A stretch of 64,000 nucleotides of DNA, from positions 2,805,501-2,869,500 of the forward strand of contig NZ_AP028679.1 in assembly GCF_037076455.1 (NCBI RefSeq), written 5' to 3'. How positions within the stretch are numbered: position 1 is the first letter of the stretch; every line of letters begins with the position of its first letter. This document shows, piece by piece, positions 41,825 to 51,059 of the stretch. The position numbers and the translations under genes were made by a program. The stretch is from Desulfoferula mesophila (GTDB lineage: Bacteria > Desulfobacterota > Desulfarculia > Desulfarculales > Desulfarculaceae). Below the pieces are notes generated by a model that made no database searches, was not told where the DNA came from, and saw nothing but the letters and a program-made list of their open reading frames with translations.

Positions 41825-42673
41825 TTGTCTAACCCACGCACCGTAGAGGTGTCGGCCATCGCCGACACCGTGGCCCGCCTATGCGGCGAGGCCGACCTCT
41901 ATCTACCTGAAGACGTGCGCCGCGCCTTTACCCAGGCTCAAGCCGACGAGCCCTCGCCGGTGGGCCGGGAAGTGCTGGCGCGCTTGTTGGAAAACGCGGA
42001 CATCGCGGCCGAGGAAAAGATGCCCATCTGCCAGGATTGCGGCCTGGCGGTTATCTTTATCGACGTGGGCCAGGATGTTCATCTATCCGGCGGCGACCTG
42101 GCCGAGGCCATCAACGAGGGCGTGCGCCGGGGCTACAAGGACAATTACCTGCGCAAGAGCTCTTGCCACCCCTTCAGCCGAGAAAACACCGGCGACAACA
42201 CCCCGGCCATCATCAACTACAGCATCGTCCCCGGCGACAAGGTCCACCTGTGGGTGGTGCCCAAGGGCGGGGGCAGCGAAAACATGTCCAAGGTCTTTTT
42301 GCTCACCCCGGCGGTGGGCATCGCCGGGGTCAAAAAGGCGATTCTGGAAACGGTGGAAGCGGCCGGCCCCAACCCCTGTCCTCCCATCATCCTGGGCGTG
42401 GCCGTGGGCGGCACCTTTGACCAGGCGGCGGTGCGGGCCAAGCGCACCCTGCTCAGGGAGTTGGACTCGGTGAATCCCGACCCCGAGGCGGCCGTTTTGG
42501 AAAAGGAGCTTTTGGAGGAAGTCAACAAGTTGGGCATCGGCCCGGCCGGCCTGGGCGGAGGCACCACCTGCCTCAAGGTGTTCGTGGACATCAAGCCTTG
42601 CCACATCGCCAGCCTGCCGGTGGCCGTCAACGTGCAGTGCCACGCCGCGCGCCACAAGGAGGCCGTGCTATGA
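41825..42673 (+). CDS. Class I fumarate hydratase, alpha subunit
   Basis: Catalytic iron-sulfur subunit of the oxygen-sensitive two-subunit fumarase, which interconverts fumarate and malate. It has 282 residues. Cluster cysteines are expected in MPICQDCG, SSCHPFS and GGTTCLK. The TTG start gives the usual length and has GGGAG upstream; a longer frame to 41780 lies over the promoter region. The stop overlaps the beta start by 4 bases (ATGA). The hydratase feeds fumarate to frdCAB directly downstream. Confidence 0.94.
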   Translation: MSNPRTVEVSAIADTVARLCGEADLYLPEDVRRAFTQAQADEPSPVGREVLARLLENADIAAEEKMPICQDCGLAVIFIDVGQDVHLSGGDLAEAINEGVRRGYKDNYLRKSSCHPFSRENTGDNTPAIINYSIVPGDKVHLWVVPKGGGSENMSKVFLLTPAVGIAGVKKAILETVEAAGPNPCPPIILGVAVGGTFDQAAVRAKRTLLRELDSVNPDPEAAVLEKELLEEVNKLGIGPAGLGGGTTCLKVFVDIKPCHIASLPVAVNVQCHAARHKEAVL

Positions 42674-43227
42674 GCGAGATCATCCTTCTGAGCCCTCCCT
42701 TGGTGGATTCCGACGTCTCCTCGCTCAAGGCCGGGGACAAGGTTTTGGTCAGCGGCACCATATATACTGGACGCGACGCGGCCCACAAGCGTATCGTAGA
42801 AGCCCTGGCCGAAGGCAAGGAGCCTCCCTTCCCCTTGGAAGGCGCGGTTATCTTCTATGTGGGGCCCTCCCCGGCCCCTCCCGGCCGGGTCATCGGCGCG
42901 GCTGGCCCTACCACCAGCTACCGCATGGATGCCTATGCGCCCACGCTGATGGAGCATGGCCTCAAAGCCATGATCGGCAAGGGCAAGCGCAACGATGAAG
43001 TGAAGCAGGCCATGCAGAAGAACAAGGCGGTCTACCTGGCGGCCATCGGCGGCGCCGGGGCCCTCATGGCCCGCTGCATCAAGGAGGCCGAGGTCATCGC
43101 CTACCCCGAATTGGGGCCCGAGGCGGTGCGGCGCCTGGTGGTGCAAGACATGCCCCTATTTGTGGTCAATGACGTGCAGGGCGGCGACCTCTACCAGCAG
43201 GGCCGCCAAGCCTACGCGCGCCAATAA
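42670..43227 (+). CDS. Class I fumarate hydratase, beta subunit
   Basis: The 185-residue partner of the alpha subunit, corresponding to the C-terminal domain of single-chain class I fumarases. SGTIYTGRDAAHKR and GPTTSYRMD are the characteristic segments; they bind the substrate carboxylates. Translationally coupled to the alpha subunit through an ATGA overlap. Confidence 0.95.
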   Translation: MSEIILLSPPLVDSDVSSLKAGDKVLVSGTIYTGRDAAHKRIVEALAEGKEPPFPLEGAVIFYVGPSPAPPGRVIGAAGPTTSYRMDAYAPTLMEHGLKAMIGKGKRNDEVKQAMQKNKAVYLAAIGGAGALMARCIKEAEVIAYPELGPEAVRRLVVQDMPLFVVNDVQGGDLYQQGRQAYARQ

Positions 43228-43236
43228 ACATAAAAC

Positions 43237-43257
43237 CTCCGCCGCCCGGCGGCGGAG
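43237..43257 (+). promoter_or_regulatory. Intercistronic hairpin fumarase-frdC
   Basis: A compact GC stem CTCCGCCG/CGGCGGAG just after the fumarase beta stop, with no T-run. Likely an mRNA processing or stability element, or a partial terminator. Confidence 0.5.
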
Positions 43258-43280
43258 CTGGAGAGCGAGGCAAGGCAACC

Positions 43281-43946
43281 ATGAGTAGTAGCGTAGATAC
43301 CGCTATTTTTGTCAAACCCCCCACCCGGGCGTCGGCCTATCTGGACTGGCTCCAGATGCTGACCGGGGCGGGGCTTATCTTGTTCATGTGGAGCCACATG
43401 GTGCTGGTGGCCAGCGTTAACCTGGGCCCTAACGTGATGAACGCCATCGCCTGGTTTTTCGAGGCCACCTACATGGCCCAGGTGGGCGGACCCATCATCG
43501 GGGCCACCATGCTGCTGCACTTCGTGCTGGCGGCCCGCAAGATTCCCTACACCTCCGACGCCCAGGGCATAATCTGGCGGCACGCCCGCATGATGCGCCA
43601 CACCGACACCTGGCTGTGGCTCATCCAGGCCGTCACCGCCATGGTCATCTTGATCATGGGCTCCATCCACATCTGGACCGTATTGACCAACCTGCCCATC
43701 ACCGCGGCCAAGAGCGCCATGCGGGTGCAGGGCGGCTTCTGGGGCGTGTTCTACCTGATCCTGCTGCCCTGCGTGGAGTTGCACGTGGGCATCGGCTTCT
43801 ACCGCATCGCCGTGAAGTGGGGCTTCATCAAAAGGGACACCCGCAAGGGCTTCCACCGCTTCGAGAACATCTGGACCGGCGTCTTCATCCTGATCGGGCT
43901 AATCACCATCATTCGGCTGTGGACCCTGCCGATTGCTGGCAACTAA
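43281..43946 (+). CDS. frdC: Fumarate reductase diheme cytochrome b subunit
   Basis: A 221-residue membrane anchor with five hydrophobic helices. Four histidines at 39, 80, 130 and 168 have the spacing of the two b-heme ligand pairs in Wolinella FrdC, so this is a diheme quinol-reactive subunit. It exchanges electrons with menaquinol. The gene order C-A-B is also that of Wolinella. The complex may run as fumarate reductase or succinate dehydrogenase; sequence alone does not decide. Confidence 0.93.
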   Translation: MSSSVDTAIFVKPPTRASAYLDWLQMLTGAGLILFMWSHMVLVASVNLGPNVMNAIAWFFEATYMAQVGGPIIGATMLLHFVLAARKIPYTSDAQGIIWRHARMMRHTDTWLWLIQAVTAMVILIMGSIHIWTVLTNLPITAAKSAMRVQGGFWGVFYLILLPCVELHVGIGFYRIAVKWGFIKRDTRKGFHRFENIWTGVFILIGLITIIRLWTLPIAGN

Positions 43947-43959
43947 GGAGGACGCCACC

Positions 43960-45804
43960 ATGGAACACGAGACTTTCTACACTGATCTTCTGTGCGTGGG
44001 GGCCGGCCTGGCCGGCGAGCGGGTCGCCATCTCCGCCGCGGCGGCCGGGTTCGACGCCATCCTCCTCAGCCTGGTGCCCGCCCGGCGCTCCCACTCCTGC
44101 GCGGCCGAGGGCGGCATGCAGGCGGCCCTGGGCAACTGCGCCATGGGCGAGGGCGACAGCCCGGACGTGCACTTCGCCGACACGGTGAAGGGCTCCGACT
44201 GGGGCTGCGACCAGGAATGCGCCCGCATCTTCGCCGACACCGCGCCCACCGCGGTGCGCGAGGCCGCCTACTGGGGCATGCCCTGGAACCGCGTGGTGGC
44301 CGGCAAGGCCAAGTACTGGAAGGGCGGCGAGGAGTTCGAGGCCGAGGAAAAGAAGGACAAGCACGGCCTGATCACCGCCCGCGCCTTTGGCGGCACCGCC
44401 AAATGGCGCACCTGCTACACCGCCGACGGCACCGGCCACACCCTGCTCTACACCCTGGACAACAAGATCACCCAACTGGGGGTGAGCGTGCACGACCGGG
44501 TGGAGGCGGTGAGCCTGATCCACGACGGCGCCAACTGCATGGGCTGCGTGGCCCGCGACCTCAAGACCGGCAAGCTGAGGGTCTACCTGGCCAAGGCCAC
44601 CCTCATCGCCACCGGCGGCTACGGGCGCCTCTACTCCGAGACCACCAACACGGTGATCAACGACGGCGGCGGCCACATCATCGCCCTGGACACCGGCCTG
44701 GTGCCCTTCGGCAACCCCGAGGCCGTGCAGTTCCACCCCACCGGCGTGGTGCCCACCAACATCCTGGTCACCGAGGGCTGCCGCGGCGACGGCGGCACCC
44801 TGCTGGACGTGGACGAGAAGCGCTTCATGGACAAGTACGAGCCCGCCAAGGCCGAGCTGGCCTCGCGGGACGTGGTCAGCCGCTGGATGATGTATCACAT
44901 CGCCCAGGGCAAGGGCGTGCCCTCCCCCTACGGCGACCACCTGTGGCTGGACATCCGCCACCTGGGGGCCAAGCACATAACCACCAAGCTGCGCGAGGTC
45001 TACGACCTGTGCCGCAACTTCCTGGGGGTGGACCCCATCCACCAGCTCATCCCGGTGCGCCCGGCCCAGCACTACTCCATGGGCGGGGTGCGCACCAACA
45101 GCGACGGCGCGGCCTACGGCCTCAAGGGCCTTTTCTCCTGCGGCGAGTCCGCCTGTTGGGACATGCACGGCTTCAACCGCCTGGGCGGCAACTCCCTGGC
45201 CGAGACCATCGTGGCCGGGCGTCACGTGGGCACCAAGGTGGTTGAATTCCTTGAAGGGGCCCAGGTCACTCTTAGCTCCGCCCTGGCCGACGAAGGTCTG
45301 GCCAAGATGGACGAGCGCGTCAAGCGGCTGGTGAACCGGACCGACGGCGCGGAAAACGTCTACGCCATCAGGGACGCCATGCAAAAGGTGATGATGGACA
45401 AGGTGGGCATTTTCCGCAACGGCGACGACCTGCAGTCCGCGGTGGACACCCTGCGCGAAATCTATGCCCAGGCCCAGAAGATCGGCCTGCGCAGCAGCGG
45501 CGTGGGGGCCAACCCCGAGCTGGCCCTGGCGCTCAAGATGCCCGGCATGGTGCGCCTGGCCATCTGCGTGGCCTACGGCGCACTGATGCGCACCGAGAGC
45601 CGGGGCTGTCACGCCCGCGACGACTACAAGGCGCGCAACGACCGTGACTGGCTCAACCGCACCCTGGCCTATTGGCGCGACACCCAGGCGGACCTGCCAA
45701 CGCTGGAGTACGAGCCGTCCACCCAGGTCATGTACCTGCCGCCCGGCGACCGCGGCTATGGCAAGACCGAGATTATTCCCATGGACGCCCCCAAAGAGGA
45801 CTAG
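43960..45804 (+). CDS. frdA: Fumarate reductase flavoprotein subunit
   Basis: The 614-residue catalytic subunit with covalent FAD. The FAD-linking His45 is in RSHSCAAEGG. The active-site segments are QFHPTGVV, EGCRGDGG and RPAQHYSMGG. AAGGAGG precedes the ATG; an upstream in-frame extension overlaps frdC. It interconverts fumarate and succinate on the cytoplasmic side of the membrane. Confidence 0.97.
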   Translation: MEHETFYTDLLCVGAGLAGERVAISAAAAGFDAILLSLVPARRSHSCAAEGGMQAALGNCAMGEGDSPDVHFADTVKGSDWGCDQECARIFADTAPTAVREAAYWGMPWNRVVAGKAKYWKGGEEFEAEEKKDKHGLITARAFGGTAKWRTCYTADGTGHTLLYTLDNKITQLGVSVHDRVEAVSLIHDGANCMGCVARDLKTGKLRVYLAKATLIATGGYGRLYSETTNTVINDGGGHIIALDTGLVPFGNPEAVQFHPTGVVPTNILVTEGCRGDGGTLLDVDEKRFMDKYEPAKAELASRDVVSRWMMYHIAQGKGVPSPYGDHLWLDIRHLGAKHITTKLREVYDLCRNFLGVDPIHQLIPVRPAQHYSMGGVRTNSDGAAYGLKGLFSCGESACWDMHGFNRLGGNSLAETIVAGRHVGTKVVEFLEGAQVTLSSALADEGLAKMDERVKRLVNRTDGAENVYAIRDAMQKVMMDKVGIFRNGDDLQSAVDTLREIYAQAQKIGLRSSGVGANPELALALKMPGMVRLAICVAYGALMRTESRGCHARDDYKARNDRDWLNRTLAYWRDTQADLPTLEYEPSTQVMYLPPGDRGYGKTEIIPMDAPKED

Positions 45805-45806
45805 CC

Positions 45807-46571
45807 ATGAGCAGGCAACTGACATTCCATATATTCCGTTTCAACCCCGAGGATCCCAAATCGGAGCCTCATACCGATACCTTCGTGCTGGAGGAGACCC
45901 CCAGCCTGACCCTGTTCATCGCCCTCAACAAGATCCGCGAGGAACAGGACCCGTCGTTGATGTTTGACTTCGCCTGCCGCATGGCCATCTGCGGCTCCTG
46001 CGGCATGGTCATCAACGGCCGTCCCGGCCTGGCCTGCAAGACCCTGACCACCGAATTGCCACAGGAAATCACCTTGATGCCCCTGCCGGTATTCAAGCTG
46101 GTGGGCGATCTGTCGGTGGACACCGGCACCTGGTTCCGCCAGACCAACACCAAGATCGAGTCCTGGATTCACACGGACCAGGAGTTCGATGCCGAGGCCG
46201 TCGAAGAGCGCATGGAAAACGACCTGGCCAACGCCATCTTCGAGCTGGAGCGCTGCATCGAGTGCGGCTGCTGCGTGGCTTCCTGCGGCACGGCCAACAT
46301 GCGCCCGGACTTCGTGGGGGCCTTCGCCCTCAACCGCATCGGACGCTTCATCATGGACCCCAGGGATAAGCGTAGTAATCCCGACTACTTCGAGGTGGTG
46401 GGCACCGATCAGGGCATCTTCGGCTGCATGGGCCTGCTGGCCTGCGAAGACGTCTGCCCCCGCGAGATCCCCTTGCAGGATCAGTTGGGCATCCTCAGGC
46501 GCAAAATGGCCTTCCAAGGGCTCAAGAACATCTTCAAGCCCAAGGAGAAAGGCCATCACCGGCGCTTCTAG
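45807..46571 (+). CDS. frdB: Fumarate reductase iron-sulfur subunit
   Basis: A 254-residue subunit with three clusters: [2Fe-2S] in CRMAICGSC plus a later LACK cysteine, [4Fe-4S] in CIECGCC and [3Fe-4S] in CMGLLACEDVCP. It connects the flavin in FrdA to the hemes of FrdC. The start is 2 bases after the frdA stop. A strong terminator follows. Confidence 0.97.
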   Translation: MSRQLTFHIFRFNPEDPKSEPHTDTFVLEETPSLTLFIALNKIREEQDPSLMFDFACRMAICGSCGMVINGRPGLACKTLTTELPQEITLMPLPVFKLVGDLSVDTGTWFRQTNTKIESWIHTDQEFDAEAVEERMENDLANAIFELERCIECGCCVASCGTANMRPDFVGAFALNRIGRFIMDPRDKRSNPDYFEVVGTDQGIFGCMGLLACEDVCPREIPLQDQLGILRRKMAFQGLKNIFKPKEKGHHRRF

Positions 46572-46592
46572 CGCCCTTGGCCGACTTTGTGG

Positions 46593-46623
46593 CGGGCCGC
46601 CCCTCAGGGCGGCCCGTTTCTTT
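46593..46623 (+). terminator. Rho-independent terminator of the frd operon
   Basis: A 10-bp stem CGGGCCGCCC/GGGCGGCCCG (46593-46602 with 46607-46616), a 4-base loop and TTTCTTT. Confidence 0.93.
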
Positions 46624-46651
46624 GCGGCAGACCGCCGGGGGGAGTTTGTGT

Positions 46652-46681
46652 TTGACACTTCCCCGGGCTCTGGTCTAGCAT
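46652..46681 (+). promoter_or_regulatory. hpt: Candidate sigma-70 promoter of hpt
   Basis: Perfect TTGACA (46652-46657), an 18-base spacer and TAGCAT (46676-46681), 70 bases upstream of the TTG start. Confidence 0.55.
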
Positions 46682-46752
46682 AAACTGAGATTAATTATTG
46701 AAATTGGGCGGTTGGAGCACCAGGCCAATCCGCGGCTTCACGGGAGCTTCTT

Positions 46753-47295
46753 TTGAGCGACAACTCGCAAATCAAGGTCGTTTTTTCACCAGAGGAGATC
46801 CAGCGCCGGGTGCGGGAGTTGGCCGAGCAGATCACCAGCGACTTCGCCGGGCAGGAGCCTATCATGCTGGGGGTGCTCAAGGGGTGCTTCATCTTTTTAA
46901 GCGACCTGGTGCGCCAGGTGGATCTGCCTCTTGAAATCGACTTCGTGCGCCTGGCCTCCTACGGCAGCTCCGACACCTCCAGCGGCCGGGTGCAGCTGGT
47001 CAAGGCCCCTGAAATCTCCATCAAGGGCCGCCCGGTTTTGGTGGTGGAAGACATCATCGACACCGGCAACACCCTCAAGTGGCTGGTGGAATACCTTGAG
47101 GGCATGCAGCCCAGCTCCGTCAATCTGTGCGTGCTGGTGGACAAGGCTGAGCGCCGCGAGGTGGAGGTGGAGGTGGACTACGTGGGCTTCAAGGTGCCCG
47201 ACGGCTTTCTTGTGGGCTACGGCCTTGATTTTGACGAGCGGTTTCGTTTTCTGCCGGGGATTTACGAACTCAACCCGCAAAGAGGCGGCGCGTAG
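46753..47295 (+). CDS. hpt: Hypoxanthine phosphoribosyltransferase
   Basis: Purine salvage enzyme that joins hypoxanthine or guanine to PRPP. It has 180 residues. The PRPP motif VVEDIIDTGNT is at residues 97-107 and the LKGCFIF loop near 42. Start is TTG with CGGGAG 6 bases upstream. The zinc-ribbon gene follows after 2 bases. Confidence 0.95.
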   Translation: MSDNSQIKVVFSPEEIQRRVRELAEQITSDFAGQEPIMLGVLKGCFIFLSDLVRQVDLPLEIDFVRLASYGSSDTSSGRVQLVKAPEISIKGRPVLVVEDIIDTGNTLKWLVEYLEGMQPSSVNLCVLVDKAERREVEVEVDYVGFKVPDGFLVGYGLDFDERFRFLPGIYELNPQRGGA

Positions 47296-47297
47296 CC

Positions 47298-48161
47298 ATG
47301 AAGGTACAATGTCAAGGCTGCGGCACCGCTTTTCGCCTGGACGAAGCCCTGGTTCCTGCGGAGGGCGCCTGGGTGAAATGCTCGCAATGCGGCGAGGTCT
47401 TCCAGATCCACCCCGAACCAAAGCACGCGGGGCATTGGGAAAGCGGCGAGGACGGCGTCCTGGACTTGAGCGACCGGCCGCGTCCCGAGGATGAGTCGCT
47501 GCGCGAACGGGCGGATTTCGGCCTGCGGCAGCAACGTCTCGTCGCCGAGCGGCCACCCAGGGGCCTTTTGTTCAAGCTGGTTTTCTGGCTCATCGGGCTG
47601 CTCCTGCTGGTGGCCCTGACCGCCCTGGGCGCCGTGGTGGTGATGTCGCGCCTGGGGGTGGGCCACGAGGTGGTGGAGCGCGCCGCCCGTCTGCCTGGTC
47701 TGGCCCCCTTGCTGGGCCGCCCCGCCGGGGCGGGAGCGCCCAAGGTGCCCCCCGGGGCGGAGGCCTTCAGCCTGACCGAGGTGAAGAGCTTCAGCCGGAT
47801 CAACGACGCCTCGGGCCGCATTTTCGTTATCCTAGGCAAGGTGGTCAACCACAACCCAGGCCCCCGTTCCCTGGTGTTGGTGCAGGGCACGTTGCGCGAC
47901 GCCACGGGCAAGGTCGTGGGCCAGGCCACCTCCTACGCGGGCGGCGTCTTCAACCCCGATCAACTGCGCGACCTGGGCCTGGAAACCATAAAACAGCGCT
48001 TGTCCAGCCCCGAGGGCCTGGACGGCAAGCCTTATGTGGTGGCGGCGGGCCAAGCGCTGCCCTTTATGATCGTGTTGAGCGACCTGCCCGACCAGCCATT
48101 GGAGTACACCGCGGCAGTGATCGGTTCGGACCCGGTAAAGGAAAGGCCGGTGCGGCCCTGA
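47298..48161 (+). CDS. Zinc-ribbon (MJ0042-type) membrane protein with DUF3426 domain
   Basis: A 287-residue protein with an N-terminal zinc ribbon (CQGCG and CSQCG, residues 5-31), a disordered charged linker, one transmembrane helix (about 92-115) and a C-terminal DUF3426-like domain (GKVVNHNPGPRS, then GTLRDATGKVVG) that would face the periplasm. This architecture is widespread in Deltaproteobacteria and its function is unknown. It follows hpt by 2 bases and is probably co-transcribed with it. Confidence 0.85.
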   Translation: MKVQCQGCGTAFRLDEALVPAEGAWVKCSQCGEVFQIHPEPKHAGHWESGEDGVLDLSDRPRPEDESLRERADFGLRQQRLVAERPPRGLLFKLVFWLIGLLLLVALTALGAVVVMSRLGVGHEVVERAARLPGLAPLLGRPAGAGAPKVPPGAEAFSLTEVKSFSRINDASGRIFVILGKVVNHNPGPRSLVLVQGTLRDATGKVVGQATSYAGGVFNPDQLRDLGLETIKQRLSSPEGLDGKPYVVAAGQALPFMIVLSDLPDQPLEYTAAVIGSDPVKERPVRP

Positions 48162-48214
48162 ACCCGCGCGCACAGCGCAAGTCCTTTTGGGCGGGGCCGG
48201 GGCAACCGGCTTAC

Positions 48215-49225
48215 ATGAACATGATTCAACGCGTAATTTGGGGCGTGGTTTGCAGCCTGGGCGTGGTGCTCATGGGCACCTTCGGCTACCGTTTGATCGA
48301 GGACTACACCTGGCTGGAAGCCCTTTACATGACCATCATCACCGTTACCACGGTGGGCTTCGGCGAGGTGCGCCCCCTCAGCAGCGCCGGCCGCATCTTC
48401 ACCATGGTGTTGATGCTCATGGGCGTGGGCACCATCCTGTACCTGCTCACCACCCTCACCCAGTTGGTGGTGGAGGGCAAGCTCCGGGAAATAATGGGGA
48501 GAAGAAGCTTGGAACGCGCCATACGCTCCTTGAAGGACCATTACATAGTCTGCGGCTACGGCCGCATCGGGGCCCTGGTGGCGGAGATGATACGCGAGGC
48601 GGGCCGCGAGGTGGTGGTCATCGACAACAGCGAGGAAGTGACCCGCCGCCTGGAAAACGACGGCATCCACTACGTGTTGGGTTCGGCCACCGAGGATGAG
48701 AGCCTCCTGGCCGCGGGGGTGGAGCGGGCCCAGGGACTCATCGCCACCGTAAGCTCCGACGCGGACAACGTGTACATCGTGCTCACCGCCAAGGACATGC
48801 GCCCGGACATCTTCACCATCGCCCGGGCCACCGAGCCGGGCAGCGAGCGCAAGCTCAAGCACGCCGGGGCCGACAAGGTGGTGAGCCCTTACTTCATCGG
48901 CGCCCGGCGCATCGCCCAGACGGTGATCCGCCCTTCGGTAGCCGACTTCATCGATCTCACCTTTCACAGCACCACCGATCAGCCCCTGCGCATGGAGGAG
49001 TTGACCGTGGGCGCCCAAGCCCAGTTGGCCGGAGTGAGCCTCAAGGATTCCGGCATACGCCAAACCCTGGACCTCATCGTGCTGGCCGTGAAGAAATCAG
49101 ACGGCAACATGCACTTCAACCCGCCGGCGGACACGGTGGTGGAGGTGGGCGACACCCTCATCGCCATGGGGCCGGGCTCTTCCATGAGCAAACTGGCCAA
49201 GATCTTGGACGGAAGGCAGGTCTAG
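48215..49225 (+). CDS. Potassium channel with RCK (TrkA-N/TrkA-C) domains
   Basis: A 336-residue two-helix K+ channel of the MthK/Kch type. The selectivity filter is TTVGFG (residues 45-50), flanked by two transmembrane helices. The cytoplasmic RCK domain begins IVCGYGRIG (near 112), a nucleotide-binding fold, and a TrkA-C domain closes the protein (GDTLIAMG). It gates potassium flow in response to a ligand such as Ca2+ or a nucleotide. ATG at 48221 is an alternative start. Confidence 0.92.
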   Translation: MNMIQRVIWGVVCSLGVVLMGTFGYRLIEDYTWLEALYMTIITVTTVGFGEVRPLSSAGRIFTMVLMLMGVGTILYLLTTLTQLVVEGKLREIMGRRSLERAIRSLKDHYIVCGYGRIGALVAEMIREAGREVVVIDNSEEVTRRLENDGIHYVLGSATEDESLLAAGVERAQGLIATVSSDADNVYIVLTAKDMRPDIFTIARATEPGSERKLKHAGADKVVSPYFIGARRIAQTVIRPSVADFIDLTFHSTTDQPLRMEELTVGAQAQLAGVSLKDSGIRQTLDLIVLAVKKSDGNMHFNPPADTVVEVGDTLIAMGPGSSMSKLAKILDGRQV

Positions 49226-49247
49226 CCTGGGCTCGGGGCCGCGGCCC

Positions 49248-50111
49248 TCAACCCATAAGCAATATCACCACCGCCCCGGCCACCATCAGGCCGCTGGCCA
49301 TGAAGTGTTGGGCCAGGCGCTCCTCCTTGAGAAACACCCCGCCGTAAAGCACGGCCATGATGATGCCCAGGCGCTTGATCGCCACCATGTAGGCGGCCGG
49401 GGCCAGGGACAACGCCCAGAAGTGGCACACCAGCATGGCCGTCATGCACGCCCCCACCCCCAGCGCGGCCCCGGGCCGACGCAACCAATCCCAGCCCAAC
49501 TGGCGCCGCGCGGCCAGAACCGACACTATCACCGCCGACATTCCCAGGGGATAGGCCGAAGCCATGAACCAGGGGCTGGAGGCGGCCAGGGCCACCTTGC
49601 CCAAAGAAATGGTGTAGGCGTACAGGGCGCTGGCGGCCAGGGCCAACAGGGAGCCCCTCTCCCTGGTCATGGCCAGAAAAGGCGCGGCCCAGCCCCTGCG
49701 GACTTGGTGCAGGTTGAGGGCATAGGCCCCGGCCACCACCAGAAGCACCCCGCCCACTCCCGCGGCGTTGGGCACTTCTCCCAGAAACAGCCAGGCCGTG
49801 CCTATGACCAACAGCGGCGTAAAAGCCAAAAAAGGCATGGTCAGGCCCAGGGGAGACACCTGGATGGCCTTCAGATAGCAGAACAGGGCCAACACCTCGG
49901 CGGGCAGGGCCATGGACACGGCCCAAAAAAAGGCCGGCTCTACGGGGGGCATCGGAGTCAGGGCCAGCAATACCAGACACACCGGGACCAGGCCGGTCAG
50001 GCGCACCAGGATCATCTGTCCCAGCGGCAGGTCGCTGAAATGACGCTTGGTGAGATAATCGGCCGTGGCCATGCAAAATGCCGAGGCCAGAGCCAGCCAG
50101 AACCAGCTCAC
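49248..50111 (-). CDS. EamA-family drug/metabolite transporter
   Basis: A 287-residue protein with about ten transmembrane helices in two EamA repeats. The second repeat has the typical FGGVFLKEE-like segment (GGVFLKEERLAQ). It probably exports or imports a small metabolite; the substrate is unknown. GTG start in a 4-base overlap with the stop of the PfkB kinase (GTGA), so the two are translationally coupled. A longer frame lies inside the kinase gene. Confidence 0.87.
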   Translation of the reverse strand: MSWFWLALASAFCMATADYLTKRHFSDLPLGQMILVRLTGLVPVCLVLLALTPMPPVEPAFFWAVSMALPAEVLALFCYLKAIQVSPLGLTMPFLAFTPLLVIGTAWLFLGEVPNAAGVGGVLLVVAGAYALNLHQVRRGWAAPFLAMTRERGSLLALAASALYAYTISLGKVALAASSPWFMASAYPLGMSAVIVSVLAARRQLGWDWLRRPGAALGVGACMTAMLVCHFWALSLAPAAYMVAIKRLGIIMAVLYGGVFLKEERLAQHFMASGLMVAGAVVILLMG

Positions 50112-51055
50112 GCGCTTCGTTCTCGCAGAAAGGACTCCAGGCCGGGCCGGTCGGGCAAAGCGGTGCGCCCGCCCAGGGCGGTGACGCTGATGGCGGCCAG
50201 GGCGCAGGCCGTGGCCAGGGCCTCGCGCGGCCCCTGGCCCAGCAAGACGGCGTGGGCCAGGCCCGCGTGAAACACGTCGCCCGCCCCGGTGGTGTCCACC
50301 GCCTCCACCGCGAAGCCGGGATGGCTCGCCAGCTCTCCCTCGGCCAGCATCTGGGCACCCCCCTCCCCCCGGGTGCGCCCGGCCCAAAGCGGGCCCATGG
50401 CCGCCAGAGCCTCCAAGGCCTCGCGGGGGTCGTCCTTGCCGGTCAGGCGCTGGGCAAAGTCGTGCTGGCCCACCACCACGTGGCACAGGCTCACCAACTC
50501 GGCGGTGCCGGGCTCGATGCGCTCGGCGTCCAGGGTGAGCACCGCTCCAGCGGCGCGGGCGATGCGGGCGGCCTCCAGGCTGGCCGCCATGAAATGGCCG
50601 TCCAGGTGCAGCAGGCGGCAGGAGGCCAGGCGCTCCCGGTCCAGGTCGCCCGGCTCCAGGCGACAGGCCTCGTCCCTGGTCCAGACGATGGTGCGCTCGC
50701 CTCCCTGCTCCTCCACCAAAATGAAGGCCTCCTGGCTGCCCAGGCCGAGCTTGACCACCAGTGAGCCGGTATCCACCCCGAAGCCGGCCAGGCGCGGCCC
50801 GGCCAGTCCGCCGGCCTCGTCGTCGCCCACCACCCCGGCGTAGCTCACCCTATGGCCCAGGCGAGCCAGGGCGCAGGCGGCGGTGGCCGCCTGGCCTCCG
50901 CCGGAGTTGACCATGCGGCGCATGCGAATCTTGCTCCCCCGCCGGGGATAGCGGGGGATGAGGCAGAGATGGTCCGAGGCGTTGAGCCCCAGGCAAACGG
51001 CGTCCCAGGGACGCTGCCCGGCCGCGGGCAAACGAAGGGGCCCGCCGCCGGGCAA
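50108..51055 (-). CDS. PfkB-family carbohydrate/nucleoside kinase
   Basis: A 315-residue ribokinase-fold kinase. The NSGGGQAATAACALARLG segment binds substrate, and the anion-hole and catalytic motif DTTGAGDVFHAGLA lies near residue 255. It phosphorylates a sugar or nucleoside that cannot be named from sequence. I chose TTG at 51055 for the AGGAAGG 8 bases upstream; it overlaps the end region of the preceding gene. Coupled to the EamA transporter, which may carry its substrate or a product. Confidence 0.85.
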   Translation of the reverse strand: MPGGGPLRLPAAGQRPWDAVCLGLNASDHLCLIPRYPRRGSKIRMRRMVNSGGGQAATAACALARLGHRVSYAGVVGDDEAGGLAGPRLAGFGVDTGSLVVKLGLGSQEAFILVEEQGGERTIVWTRDEACRLEPGDLDRERLASCRLLHLDGHFMAASLEAARIARAAGAVLTLDAERIEPGTAELVSLCHVVVGQHDFAQRLTGKDDPREALEALAAMGPLWAGRTRGEGGAQMLAEGELASHPGFAVEAVDTTGAGDVFHAGLAHAVLLGQGPREALATACALAAISVTALGGRTALPDRPGLESFLRERSA

Positions 51056-51059
51056 GTGG